From: Bacteroidota bacterium
GTDB lineage: Bacteria; Bacteroidota; Bacteroidia; 2-12-FULL-35-15
Direction of reading: 5' to 3'
Length of the DNA stretch: 64,000 nucleotides
Assembly (NCBI GenBank): GCA_025963725.1
Contig: JAOQAE010000006.1
Coordinates: forward strand, 903,207-967,206
The notes beneath the pieces are model-generated. The model searched no databases. It worked only from the letters and a program-made list of their open reading frames with translations, and was not told the DNA's origin. Positions 54,781 to 63,653 of this stretch are shown here, in pieces. Each line of letters opens with the position of its first letter. The stretch's first letter is position 1. A program made the position numbers and the translations under genes.

Positions 54781-54855
54781 TTTCCCCTCCTCCCAGGAGG
54801 GGTCAGGGTGGTTATACTACCTGTTTACCACCCTAACCCTCCTAAAAGGAGGGAA
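54781..54855. repeat. Nested GC-rich palindromic element (copy E2)
   Basis: TTTCCCCTCCTCCCAGGAGG GGTCAGGGTGGTT, spacer, ACCACCCTAACCCTCCTAAA AGGAGGGAAC: same design as the element at 52056. It lies between helicase and ligase genes, where the operon otherwise runs. Confidence 0.85.
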
Positions 54856-54929
54856 CAGATCCTGCAATTAACAGATCACGTGTCGTAGCACGGGATGACG
54901 ATCGCTTCATGAGCTTATCTCCGCAATTA

Positions 54930-56537
54930 TCACTCTATCTTCAAACTCTCGATCAGCTGCAGCAGATCACCTTTCGTATTCGCTTCCTTCGGACTTTTAT
55001 CCGTTCTCCACCGCGCGATCCGCGGGAAGCGCAGCGCGATGCCTGACTTATGTCTTGGCGATGGCTGGATGCCTTCAAAGGCAATTTCAAACACCAGCTC
55101 CGCTTTTACACTCCGCACCGGCCCGAACTTATCGATCGTGTTCTTCTTGATCCAGTTGTCGACCTGCAGCAATTCCTTATCGGTTAAGCCGGAATATGCC
55201 TTTGTAAATGGTACCAGCTCTTCTCCATCCCAGATCGCGAAGGTGTAATCGGTATACAGGTTCGCCCTGCGCCCGTGTCCGCGCTGCGCGTAAATCAGCA
55301 CGCCATCCACCGTGAGCGCATCCACTTTCCATTTCCACCAGCTGCCCTTTCTCCGGCCGATCTCGTAAATGCTGTCCTTCCGCTTCAGCATCAATCCCTC
55401 GCACAAATATTCCCTCGACCTTGCACGCTCCGCTTTTATTTCTTCCCAGCTGCTGCATTCCAATACCGGCGAGATCATCAGCGGAAGCTCAGCTGTTTTT
55501 AACACTGCATCAGCAAGTAATTGTTCCAGCTGTGCTCTTCGCGCTTGCATGGGTTCATTGCGCATGTCCCTGCCGTTCAGCTCCAGCAGGTCGTAGCACA
55601 TCATCACCAGAGGCGCTTCCTGCAGATTTTTCTTCGTTACGTTCTTCCTGCTGATCCGCGTTTGCATTACATGAAATGGCAATGGCTTTCCATCCCTCAC
55701 AGGAAGGATCTCTCCGTCGATCACCGTTCCATCGGGCAGCAATGAAACGAGCCCGCTGAACTCCGGGAACTTTTCAGTGATGAGGTCCTCGCCGCGGCTC
55801 CATACGAACAATTGCTTATCGCGGATAATGATCTGCCCGCGGATGCCATCGTACTTCCGCTCTACCTGCCACTCGCTGAGCTCGCCAAGCTCTTCCGGCA
55901 ACTGCTCGAGCTGGTAAGCGAGATAAAAGGGATAAGGCTTGGAATGATCATCGTTCGCATTGTCGGCAAACATCAGCTCTTTCAGCGTGATCGCTGTTGG
56001 ATCCCAGTTGCCGGTGAGACGATGCGATACGATATTTTCATCAAGCTTATAATTCTTCGCCAGCGCTTTCACCACCAGCTGCTGCGATACACCGATCCTG
56101 AATGATCCTGTGATGAGCTTGTTGAAGACAAAGCGCTCGGGCGTCGATAATAACAGCCAGGTGCTTTGTATGAACTGCTTCTTTTCTTCTTCGGTTGCAT
56201 TGCCGAGCCCCATCAGTGTTTGCATGGTTTGATGCAGCGGAAAATCTCTCCATTCGGCAGAAGGCGGCAATGCGAGCGTGATGGTTTCCGCAAGGTCGCC
56301 CACCACATGATACGATTCTTCGAAGAGCCATTCGGGGATGCCTGCCAGTTCCATACACCACATTTTCAGCTCCCCGGTTTTGATCGTGCGCTTCGGCTTT
56401 TTACCGATGAGCAGCGCCACGCACCAGATCGCATCCTTCTCTTCCGCTATCGAAAAATAATGCACCAGCGCATCCACTTTTGCGTTGGTCTTCGTGGTCT
56501 CGTCAATGGCCGTGTATAGTTCCGAGAATGCTTTCAT
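54930..56537 (-). CDS. Ligase-associated ATP-dependent DNA ligase
   Basis: A 535-residue ATP-dependent DNA ligase of the ligase-B/cisplatin-damage-response type. Motif I ERKYDGIRGQ (nucleotidyl-lysine, near residue 230), motif III (ELNGRDMRNE), motif IV EGLMLKRKDS and motif V SWWKWKVDAL. N-terminal ~180 residues form a DNA-binding domain, C-terminal OB-fold ends near residue 520. It seals nicks with ATP and overlaps the upstream exonuclease gene by 4 bp (ATGA), so they are coupled. Confidence 0.95.
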   Translation of the reverse strand: MKAFSELYTAIDETTKTNAKVDALVHYFSIAEEKDAIWCVALLIGKKPKRTIKTGELKMWCMELAGIPEWLFEESYHVVGDLAETITLALPPSAEWRDFPLHQTMQTLMGLGNATEEEKKQFIQSTWLLLSTPERFVFNKLITGSFRIGVSQQLVVKALAKNYKLDENIVSHRLTGNWDPTAITLKELMFADNANDDHSKPYPFYLAYQLEQLPEELGELSEWQVERKYDGIRGQIIIRDKQLFVWSRGEDLITEKFPEFSGLVSLLPDGTVIDGEILPVRDGKPLPFHVMQTRISRKNVTKKNLQEAPLVMMCYDLLELNGRDMRNEPMQARRAQLEQLLADAVLKTAELPLMISPVLECSSWEEIKAERARSREYLCEGLMLKRKDSIYEIGRRKGSWWKWKVDALTVDGVLIYAQRGHGRRANLYTDYTFAIWDGEELVPFTKAYSGLTDKELLQVDNWIKKNTIDKFGPVRSVKAELVFEIAFEGIQPSPRHKSGIALRFPRIARWRTDKSPKEANTKGDLLQLIESLKIE

Positions 56538-57565
56538 GCTTCTGCGCTCCCTTCCGCCTGCTCAATTTCTTCGGGCTTGTTCTCCTCGATGTTCTCACCT
56601 TCATACAGCGTATCCACTTCAACGGCATTCAGCTTGTACTCGTCGCGCAGCCACTTTGCGTAGATCGATTTATAACCGTGCGTCACATAAATATTTTCCG
56701 CGCCTGTGCCGAGCACCGCTGTGTTCAGCTGCGGCCAGTCGCAATGGTCGGAAAGGATGAATCCCCTGTCGGCGCCCCTTCTCCTCCTCGCGCCCCGCAA
56801 CTGCATCCAGCCGCTGCAGATCCCGAGACTGTATGGCTCAAAGCGTTTCAGCCAGGGTGTGCCGATAGCCGAAGGAGGCGCCACAATGATCGCTCCCTGT
56901 GTTTCCTTCCGGATAAAATCAAAGGCGGGTGCTGCTTGCGGAAGGCCGGTGCCCTCCGGCAAAATGCGGTTGATGTTGGCAACAGCGCCATGCGTGTAAA
57001 TGCCGCCGATGGAAGCATCGAGGTGCTTCATGATGCGCTGCGCCTTTCCAAGCGCATAGCCGATGATGATGGATGTTTTGCCCTGCTCCGCATTGGAGCG
57101 CCACCAGCTGTTGATATCGGCGTGTACAGAAGCCGGCTCGGGGAAATTATACACGGGCAACCCAAAGGTGGATTCCGTTACAAAGTGGTCGCATTTAATG
57201 ATCTCGAAAGGCGCCGACACCTCATCGTCCTGCAATTTATAATCGCCTGAAACCACCCATACTTTCCCCTGGTATTCCAGCCGCACCTGCGCCGAGCCGG
57301 TAATGTGCCCTGCCGGGTGCAGGCTGACCTTCACGCCGTTCATCATCAGCGTTTCGCCGTAATGCAGGCCTTGCGTGCTGATCTCCGCACCCAAACGCAA
57401 TTTTAAAATGGGAATGGAATCGTGGTGCGAAAGGTAATGTTTGCTTCCCCAGCGGGCATGGTCGGAATGCGCATGCGTAATGATCGCGCGGTCAACGGGC
57501 TTCCAGGGATCGATATATACTCCTGCAGGCTCACAAAAAATCCCGAAGCGGTCAAATTTCAGCAT
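56534..57565 (-). CDS. Ligase-associated DNA damage response exonuclease (MBL fold)
   Basis: A 343-residue metallo-beta-lactamase-fold nuclease. Metal motif ITHAHSDHARWG (H-x-H-x-D-H, ~29-40), second metal region HPAGHITGSAQV (~82-93), VVSGDYKLQDDE (~105-116) and YALGKAQRIM. This is the SNM1/beta-CASP-like exonuclease of the four-gene ligase set. Its first gene position and 4-bp overlap with the ligase make it the operon leader. C-terminus is acidic (NIEENKPEEIEQAEGSAEA). Confidence 0.94.
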   Translation of the reverse strand: MLKFDRFGIFCEPAGVYIDPWKPVDRAIITHAHSDHARWGSKHYLSHHDSIPILKLRLGAEISTQGLHYGETLMMNGVKVSLHPAGHITGSAQVRLEYQGKVWVVSGDYKLQDDEVSAPFEIIKCDHFVTESTFGLPVYNFPEPASVHADINSWWRSNAEQGKTSIIIGYALGKAQRIMKHLDASIGGIYTHGAVANINRILPEGTGLPQAAPAFDFIRKETQGAIIVAPPSAIGTPWLKRFEPYSLGICSGWMQLRGARRRRGADRGFILSDHCDWPQLNTAVLGTGAENIYVTHGYKSIYAKWLRDEYKLNAVEVDTLYEGENIEENKPEEIEQAEGSAEA

Positions 57566-57648
57566 ACTGTTTTAACACACATATTATAAGATTGTTAATG
57601 CCCCCGAACTATTTTTTATTCTTAATTTCGCATCCGTTAAAAGGCCGT

Positions 57649-58236
57649 ATGAACTACTATATTATCTACAAACCCTACAAATTCATCTCACAGTTCACCT
57701 CCTCGCACCGTAAAAAAAAGTGCCTCGGTGAAATGGGGTTTTCTTTTCCGAAGGATGTTTACCCCGTTGGGCGCCTGGATGAGAACAGCGAAGGCCTTTT
57801 GATCCTCACCAATGATAAGAAGCTGAACTTTAAGCTGCTTAACCCTGAGTTTGCGCACAAGCGCGTTTACCTCGTGCAGCTGCAGGGGATCATTACTACG
57901 GAAGCATTGAAGCAGCTGGAAACGGGCGTTACCATCGCGCTCGACGCGGGCCCTTACCTCACCCGCCCCTGCAAGGCGAAAGTGGTGCCCAAGCCCGAAA
58001 AGCTTCCTCCGCGCGGACATCCCATCAGCGAAAGCCTGCCCACCTCCTGGATCGAGCTTACGCTTACCGAGGGCAAATTCCACCAGGTGCGTAAGATGAC
58101 GGCAGGTGTCGGCTTTCCATGCCTGCGCCTCATCCGCATCGCCATCGAGGATATCCGCCTCGAGAACATGCAGCCTGCCGATGTGCGCGAGCTGAAAAGG
58201 GACGCCGTTTATAAAAAGCTGCACATTGAAGAGTAA
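57649..58236 (+). CDS. rluE: 23S rRNA pseudouridine synthase, RluE-like
   Basis: A 195-residue RsuA/RluE-family pseudouridine synthase without an S4 domain. The catalytic Asp motif is GRLDENSEGLLILTND (~42-57), preceded by YYIIYKPYKFISQFTS; later KFHQVRKMTAGVGFPCLRLI is the family RQIRRM-like region. Start 57649 (MNYYIIYKPYK) is chosen over 57592 because upstream codons lack family similarity. RluE acts on U2457 of 23S rRNA in E. coli; exact target here is by analogy. Confidence 0.9.
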   Translation: MNYYIIYKPYKFISQFTSSHRKKKCLGEMGFSFPKDVYPVGRLDENSEGLLILTNDKKLNFKLLNPEFAHKRVYLVQLQGIITTEALKQLETGVTIALDAGPYLTRPCKAKVVPKPEKLPPRGHPISESLPTSWIELTLTEGKFHQVRKMTAGVGFPCLRLIRIAIEDIRLENMQPADVRELKRDAVYKKLHIEE

Positions 58237-58298
58237 GCCCTGATACCTTGCTTTTTCGGTTATTTTCCTTACTTTCGTTAAACGACTAATAACTATTC

Positions 58299-59651
58299 AT
58301 GCCTGCTTTAAGTAACCATTTTATTGGTAAGCATTTTCTTACGGTCTGCAGGTCAATTCTGTTGCTGATCCTCTGTTTCTTCCTGTTCAGCCCCAAGGCG
58401 CATGCACAGGCTCCCGGCATGCTCGAGTTTGCAGGACGGCTGGTGAAGGACGGAAAGCCGCTTCCGGGCGCTACCGTTACCATTCTACGGAATGGCAGCA
58501 TCGAGCAGGAAGTGCTGAAACCCGGCAAGAACGGGAAATTCCGCTGCTACCTCGTGTTCGGCGTGGATTACAAAGTCACGTTCTCCTACCCGGGCTGTGT
58601 TGATATGTACCTCATGGTATATACCAGCAAGCTGCCGAAAGAACGCAGCGACCTGTTCCCTTTGTATGAAACGGAAGTGCCCTTTTTCGAAACGAACGAC
58701 CCTACCATCCGCGTAAGCAAATTCAAAAGCCCCTTTACCAAAGTGATCTACGACGGCAAAAAAGCATTCATGGATGATGAGGCCTATCTTGCCGCATTTA
58801 CAAAAGACCTGCTGATCGACCAGGCAGAGCTGGCAAGGCTTGCAGCGGAGAAAGAGGCAAAGGAAAAAGCGGAGCGCGACAAGCTGGATGCCGCCGAGAA
58901 AGCGAAGCGCGATGCCGAGGATAAAGCACGAAGGGATGCGGAAGCAAGGCTGCTTGCCGAGCAAAAGGCGAAAGAGGATGCGCTCGCCAAAGAGGCAGAG
59001 CTGGCCCGCTTAAAAGCAGAAGCGGAAAGCAAGGAGAACACCAACCAGAGCATGGAAACCGAAGCGATGCGACTGCAGCGTGAAAAGGAGGCGAAAGACC
59101 TGCTTACGAAAAAGAACAGGGAGATCAAGGCGAAATATGAGAATGAGCTGCTGAAGCTGGTGGCCGAGAACGAACGCATGGCCAAGCAGAAAGCCTTCAA
59201 CAAGCAGAAGCAGGAAGCCCGAAGCAATACCGTGATCGAGCAGATGCGCAGGGAAACCGAGCTGAAGGCGAAAGCGGATAAGCTTCGCGAAGACATTAAG
59301 CTGAAGAAAAAGAAAGAACTGGAGAACAAGCAGTTCAAGAACAATGAAATGCGCAAGCTCGTGGAAGCGGCCGCATTTGCAGAGCGCTCGGTACGCGTAG
59401 GCAGCCAGAAAAGCACGCCTGATACAAAGAACTATGTGCGAAGGGAACTGCCGAATGTGGCGGTTATCGTGGATGAAGGCATTGTGAAAACCATCCGCAC
59501 AACAGTGGTGACGCAGGGCAAAAAGCTCGATACCTACCGGAAGGAAACGTATTTCTGGGGCAGTGTATATCATTATAAAAACAACATTGAAATTGATGAA
59601 GCCACTTATAACGCGGAGATCGATTACTTCTCCTCCTATAAGAATAAATAA
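58299..59651 (+). CDS. Exported protein with beta-sandwich N-terminus and long coiled coil
   Basis: A 450-residue protein. Signal peptide in residues ~1-37 (RSILLLILCFFLFSPKAHAQ), then a CarboxypepD_reg/CNA-B-like beta domain (LEFAGRLVKDGKPLPGATVT, up to ~120), then ~200 residues of Ala/Glu/Lys/Arg coiled coil (AAEKEAKEKAERDKLDAAEK...), and a C-terminal ~70-residue globular end (NVAVIVDEGIVKTIRTTVVT). Periplasmic or surface. It precedes the propeller/SpoIIE gene by 26 bp, so the two may work together. I recognise no named family. Confidence 0.7.
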   Translation: MPALSNHFIGKHFLTVCRSILLLILCFFLFSPKAHAQAPGMLEFAGRLVKDGKPLPGATVTILRNGSIEQEVLKPGKNGKFRCYLVFGVDYKVTFSYPGCVDMYLMVYTSKLPKERSDLFPLYETEVPFFETNDPTIRVSKFKSPFTKVIYDGKKAFMDDEAYLAAFTKDLLIDQAELARLAAEKEAKEKAERDKLDAAEKAKRDAEDKARRDAEARLLAEQKAKEDALAKEAELARLKAEAESKENTNQSMETEAMRLQREKEAKDLLTKKNREIKAKYENELLKLVAENERMAKQKAFNKQKQEARSNTVIEQMRRETELKAKADKLREDIKLKKKKELENKQFKNNEMRKLVEAAAFAERSVRVGSQKSTPDTKNYVRRELPNVAVIVDEGIVKTIRTTVVTQGKKLDTYRKETYFWGSVYHYKNNIEIDEATYNAEIDYFSSYKNK

Positions 59652-59677
59652 CGAACCTGTAATTTGAACCCTTTCAA

Positions 59678-62600
59678 ATGAAAAAGTATAGATCATTCTT
59701 CGCGTTGCTGATGGCATGGCTGCTGCTGTGCATCCGTCCCGCAGCCGCACAAACCACCAGCTTCATCTACTACGGTGTGGAGCAGGGATTGTCGCAATCG
59801 CAGGTGCAGTGCATTACGCAGGACGATAACGGCAACCTTTGGATCGGTACGCTTTCAGGGCTCACCCGCTACAACGGGCGCGAATTCAAAGTATACTCCC
59901 GCACCGACTCGCTGGCCGAAGACTGGGTGACCTCACTCTGCAAGGACAAGGACGGCAACATCTGGTTCGGACATTGGGCTGGCGGCATCTCCATGTACAA
60001 CGCCAGAACGCAAAAAATAGAAAACCTCAACCTCGAAGAATACACCCGCTTTAAAACGGTGACTGCCATTGCGCAGGATGAAAAAGGAAGATTCTGGATC
60101 GCTACGGAAGGCGCCGGCGTTTTTGTATACGATCCCGCCAACAAGAAAATGGTGACGCTCACAAAAAAGGACGGCCTCAGCAGCGACAATGTGTACAGCG
60201 TGTGCAGGGACCAGAAAGGCAACATGTGGGTGGCTACCGACATCGGGCTTACATTGTATGATTCCAGGGAATTGTCGGTTCACAGCATCCTCAACATCGG
60301 CAACGGGTTGCACAGCAACCGCATCACCTGCATGAGCCTTGTGAATGAAAATGAAATGTGGATCGGCAGCGCGGATGCCGGTGTAATGATCCTGAAAGTG
60401 AAGGATGATTTCTCCGTAAGGCTGCCTGTAAAAGCCATTGAAAATGCAGGACAGCGCATCGGAAGGGCAAACGGGCTCGAGTCGACATTCATCAACTGCA
60501 TCGCGGAAGACCGCACACACAATGTATGGATCGGAACTACCGGCGGCGGCGCCGTTAAATGTGTGCCTTATCCTTCGGCAGAAAGAAGCGAAGCGATCTC
60601 GAGGGCGATCATCTACAATTACAATACAAAGCAGGGATTGAATTATTTCAATGCGAACGCCATCTTCCAGGACCGTGAAAACAATGTATGGATCGGAACC
60701 GACATCGGCCTGAACGAGTACCACGGCGAGCGCTTCCAGATCTATGATGAAGCGGACAGCCTCACCAATAACCTTGTGTGGACAACCCTTTGCGACCGTG
60801 AAGGGAATTTATGGCTGGGCACCAACGACGGGATCTCCAAGATCTCCTTCAGCTATTCGGAGCTCAACCACAAGCAGAACCACTCGCTCAGAAATTACAA
60901 TGTAAAGGACGGGCTCAGCAGCAATGTGATCCTTTCCTCCTTCGAGGACAAAAACGGGAACCTCTGGTTTGGCACAGGATACGGCGGCGTTTGCAGGTAC
61001 GACAAGGCAACGGGAAAATTTGAAACGATCAACAAGGAAGGCGGACTGGCAGGGGATGTTGTATTTGCGATCAGCGACGACAAGGATGGCAACATGTGGT
61101 TCGGTACAAAAGAAGGCGCTTCAAAATATGACCCGGTTGCAAGAACATTCCGCAATTATACCGTGGCGGACGGCCTTGGCGGGAACAATGTGTACCGCAT
61201 ATTTAAAGACAGCAAAGGCAATCTCTGGTTTGGCGCGCTGGGCGGAAATCTTTCGATGTTCGATGGCTCCACGTTCAAATCGTTCGACGAGTCGGACGGC
61301 ATGCATCACCGCTTTATTCTCTGCATCAATGAAGACAAGAACAATAATCTCTGGTTTGGCGCTTATGGCGGAGGACTTTACAAATACGACGGAAAGGTGT
61401 TTACCAACTACACGGTGAAAGAAGGACTGACAACCGATTCGCCATATTCCATCATCTGCGATAACGACAATCACATCTGGATCGGCAGCAGCCGCGGGCT
61501 TGATAAATTTGACGAGTCCGCAAAAAAATTCACGCATTACGGAAAAGCGGAAGGCTTCCTCGGCGTTGAAACCAACCCGAACTCCGTGTCCATGGATAAG
61601 GACGGCAACCTCTGGTACGGCACCATCATGGGCGCAGTTCGTTACTGCCCGAAAGAAGACAAAGCCAATACCGTTGAGCCGAAAACATTCATCACCGGCC
61701 TCCGGCTGTTCATGAAGGATTCACCGTTCCCGGATGACGACCGCTTTTCCTATGATGAGAACCACCTTACCTTTAAATTTGTAGGGATCAGTCTTACCAA
61801 CCCGGAAAATGTGCAGTACCAGTACAAGCTGGAAGGCTTCGACAAGGACTGGCTGCCCGGATATACCAAAGCGGGCGAAGCGGTGTACACCAACCTTCCT
61901 CCGGGCTCTTATACATTTATGGTGCGCGCCTGCAACAGCGATGGCACCTGCAACATACAGCCGGCAACCTACAAGTTCTTCATCGCGCCGCCGTTCTGGC
62001 AAACAGCCATTTTCTATATCTTGATGGTGCTTTTTGCGATCTTCGGAATTTATGTGTTCGACAAGATCAGGACCCGCAAGCTGATCCATTCGAAAAAGCT
62101 GCTCGAGGAAAAAGTAAGCGAGCGCACCGAAGAGCTTGCCGGAAAAAATGCGGAGCTTGCCGAGAAGAACAAAGACATCACCGACAGTATCCGTTATGCA
62201 AAACGCATCCAGGAAGCGATCCTGCCGCCTGCTGCCATCGTTAAAAAACACCTGCCCGACTCTTTCATTTTTGCAAAACCGAAAGATATTGTAAGCGGTG
62301 ATTTTTATTGGCTCGATAAAAAGAATGATCTCGTATTGTTCGCCGCTGTCGACTGTACAGGCCACGGCGTTCCGGGAGCATTCATGAGCATCGTAGGACA
62401 TAACATCCTCACACAGGCTGTGAATGAAACCTCTGTGATCACTCCCGCGATCCTGCTCGACAAGCTGAACAGGGGCGTGAGCCGCGCATTGAACCAGGCA
62501 TCGGATGAAACGAAGCTGCGCGACGGAATGGACATCGCCCTTTGTGCCATCAACTTCCATACGCTGGAGCTGCAGTTCGCCGGCGCATACAATCCGTTGT

Positions 62601-62929
62601 TCATTGTACGCGGCACCGAGTTCATTGAAGTGAAAGGCGATAACATCGCGATAGGAAGCTACACCGAAAATCAGCAGAGCAATTATACCAACCATATTGT
62701 TCAGCTGCGCAAAGGCGACATCATTTACATTTTCACAGATGGATATGTTGATCAGTTCGGCGGGCCGGATGGGAAAAAATTCAAGCTGCAGCAATTCAAG
62801 AGCATGCTGGCTACACTGAACAACCTCTCTATGGAACAGCAGGGGCTGGTGATTGAAAAGTCGATAGAGCAATGGCGCGGCGTGCTTCAGCAGGTGGATG
62901 ATATCCTGGTGATCGGCGTTAAGATATAA
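59678..62929 (+). CDS. Two-component-like sensor with 14 Reg_prop blades, Y_Y_Y domain and SpoIIE phosphatase
   Basis: A 1083-residue membrane sensor. After a signal peptide (LLMAWLLLCIRPAAAQ) there are fourteen Reg_prop units (each ...GNLWIGT/ GNMWFGT..., e.g. NNLWFGAYGGGLYKYDG), i.e. two seven-bladed periplasmic propellers. A Y_Y_Y domain (VQYQYKLEGFDKDW ~ 710-770) precedes one membrane helix (FYILMVLFAIFGIYVF), a coiled coil (EERTEELAGKNAELAEKN-like) and a SpoIIE/PP2C phosphatase (VSGDFYWLD, DCTGHGVPGAFMSIVG, GMDIALCAINF, IYIFTDGYVDQFGG). No histidine kinase is present; the output is Ser/Thr dephosphorylation, probably of an anti-sigma-factor antagonist. Confidence 0.93.
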   Translation: MKKYRSFFALLMAWLLLCIRPAAAQTTSFIYYGVEQGLSQSQVQCITQDDNGNLWIGTLSGLTRYNGREFKVYSRTDSLAEDWVTSLCKDKDGNIWFGHWAGGISMYNARTQKIENLNLEEYTRFKTVTAIAQDEKGRFWIATEGAGVFVYDPANKKMVTLTKKDGLSSDNVYSVCRDQKGNMWVATDIGLTLYDSRELSVHSILNIGNGLHSNRITCMSLVNENEMWIGSADAGVMILKVKDDFSVRLPVKAIENAGQRIGRANGLESTFINCIAEDRTHNVWIGTTGGGAVKCVPYPSAERSEAISRAIIYNYNTKQGLNYFNANAIFQDRENNVWIGTDIGLNEYHGERFQIYDEADSLTNNLVWTTLCDREGNLWLGTNDGISKISFSYSELNHKQNHSLRNYNVKDGLSSNVILSSFEDKNGNLWFGTGYGGVCRYDKATGKFETINKEGGLAGDVVFAISDDKDGNMWFGTKEGASKYDPVARTFRNYTVADGLGGNNVYRIFKDSKGNLWFGALGGNLSMFDGSTFKSFDESDGMHHRFILCINEDKNNNLWFGAYGGGLYKYDGKVFTNYTVKEGLTTDSPYSIICDNDNHIWIGSSRGLDKFDESAKKFTHYGKAEGFLGVETNPNSVSMDKDGNLWYGTIMGAVRYCPKEDKANTVEPKTFITGLRLFMKDSPFPDDDRFSYDENHLTFKFVGISLTNPENVQYQYKLEGFDKDWLPGYTKAGEAVYTNLPPGSYTFMVRACNSDGTCNIQPATYKFFIAPPFWQTAIFYILMVLFAIFGIYVFDKIRTRKLIHSKKLLEEKVSERTEELAGKNAELAEKNKDITDSIRYAKRIQEAILPPAAIVKKHLPDSFIFAKPKDIVSGDFYWLDKKNDLVLFAAVDCTGHGVPGAFMSIVGHNILTQAVNETSVITPAILLDKLNRGVSRALNQASDETKLRDGMDIALCAINFHTLELQFAGAYNPLFIVRGTEFIEVKGDNIAIGSYTENQQSNYTNHIVQLRKGDIIYIFTDGYVDQFGGPDGKKFKLQQFKSMLATLNNLSMEQQGLVIEKSIEQWRGVLQQVDDILVIGVKI

Positions 62930-62935
62930 CACGCG

Positions 62936-62985
62936 TCAGTTCGTCCCGATAGCTATCGGGAAGCGAGGTACGAGCATATCAGGAA
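62936..62985. repeat. Dispersed repeat carrying the GATAGCTATC palindrome
   Basis: GTCAGTTCGTCCCGATAGCT ATCGGGAAGCGAGGTACGAG CATATCAGGAA: the TCGAG/TATCGAGAA repeat with TCCCGATAGCTATCGGGA (62944-62961) inserted near its left arm. Lies right after the SpoIIE gene stop. Confidence 0.85.
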
Positions 62986-63000
62986 TAAGCGAATAAGCAC

Positions 63001-63555
63001 ATGAACCAAAACAGCAACATACATGTTGAATACCTTTGCGGACAGCCGTCATGGAAGTTTTCCCGGAAGAACGATGCGGAATATTGCAAAGTATGTATGC
63101 ACAGCATTCACGACCTGAAAGACAAAACCCCTGACGAGATCGACAGGCTGCTGTTACCCGGAACTACTATCTGCGGCTCATTTTACAAGGATCAGTTTGT
63201 AACAGATGAGCGCACGCAACATTCACCGGCAACATTCAGGCTTGTGCTTGCCGCACTCATCACCTGGTTCAGCGCCACAAAGCTGGGCGCACAGGTGCAA
63301 AGTCCGCAGGTTCCCACCGAACAGCATTACCTCGGCAGCGATTCTTCTGCGACCGCACAGGACAGCGCTGCAATTGCTTCTGAAAAAATAATGCACCAGC
63401 CTGTGTGTCCACCGCAAGTAGATCCTATCGTTGTTAATTCTAAGAAAATGTATCACCAGATCGGGAATTCCCGCTGGTATTTCACGAGAAGCTTTCCCTT
63501 CGTTATAAAAAAGCGCCGTTTTAAAGGACGGATAAGTCGCGGGCCACGCTTTTGA
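63001..63555 (+). CDS. Bacteroidota Cys-motif membrane protein
   Basis: A 184-residue protein. The N-terminal ~60 residues follow a pattern common in this phylum: C-x2-PSWKF...EYCKVCMHSIHDLKDKTPDEI...TTICGSF (compare W-x-x-M..G-x-FC-x-x-C..VIDF..CG-x-F). One membrane helix (RLVLAALITWFSATKLGAQ, ~78-96) is followed by a Ser/Pro-rich periplasmic part and a basic C-terminus (FVIKKRRFKGRISRGPRF). Role unknown; possibly a metal-binding or redox regulator. Ends before a terminator. Confidence 0.75.
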   Translation: MNQNSNIHVEYLCGQPSWKFSRKNDAEYCKVCMHSIHDLKDKTPDEIDRLLLPGTTICGSFYKDQFVTDERTQHSPATFRLVLAALITWFSATKLGAQVQSPQVPTEQHYLGSDSSATAQDSAAIASEKIMHQPVCPPQVDPIVVNSKKMYHQIGNSRWYFTRSFPFVIKKRRFKGRISRGPRF

Positions 63556-63573
63556 TAAACGTGTTAAAAAAGA

Positions 63574-63602
63574 AAAGGTCAGTCTTTGGCGGACTGACCT
63601 TT
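63574..63602 (+). terminator. Rho-independent terminator
   Basis: AAAGGTCAGTC and GACTGACCTTT, an 11-bp stem with a 7-nt TTTGGCG loop, then TTTCATTGCGTTTTT. Ends the Cys-motif membrane gene. Confidence 0.85.
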
Positions 63603-63653
63603 CATTGCGTTTTTAATGCGCTCATAATAATAATATTTTAGTAATAGGTTTCC

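Noticed and set aside
61721..62932. 403-codon open frame opposite the SpoIIE region
   Set aside because: Antisense shadow of a well-supported gene with no family pattern; such frames are expected at this GC content.
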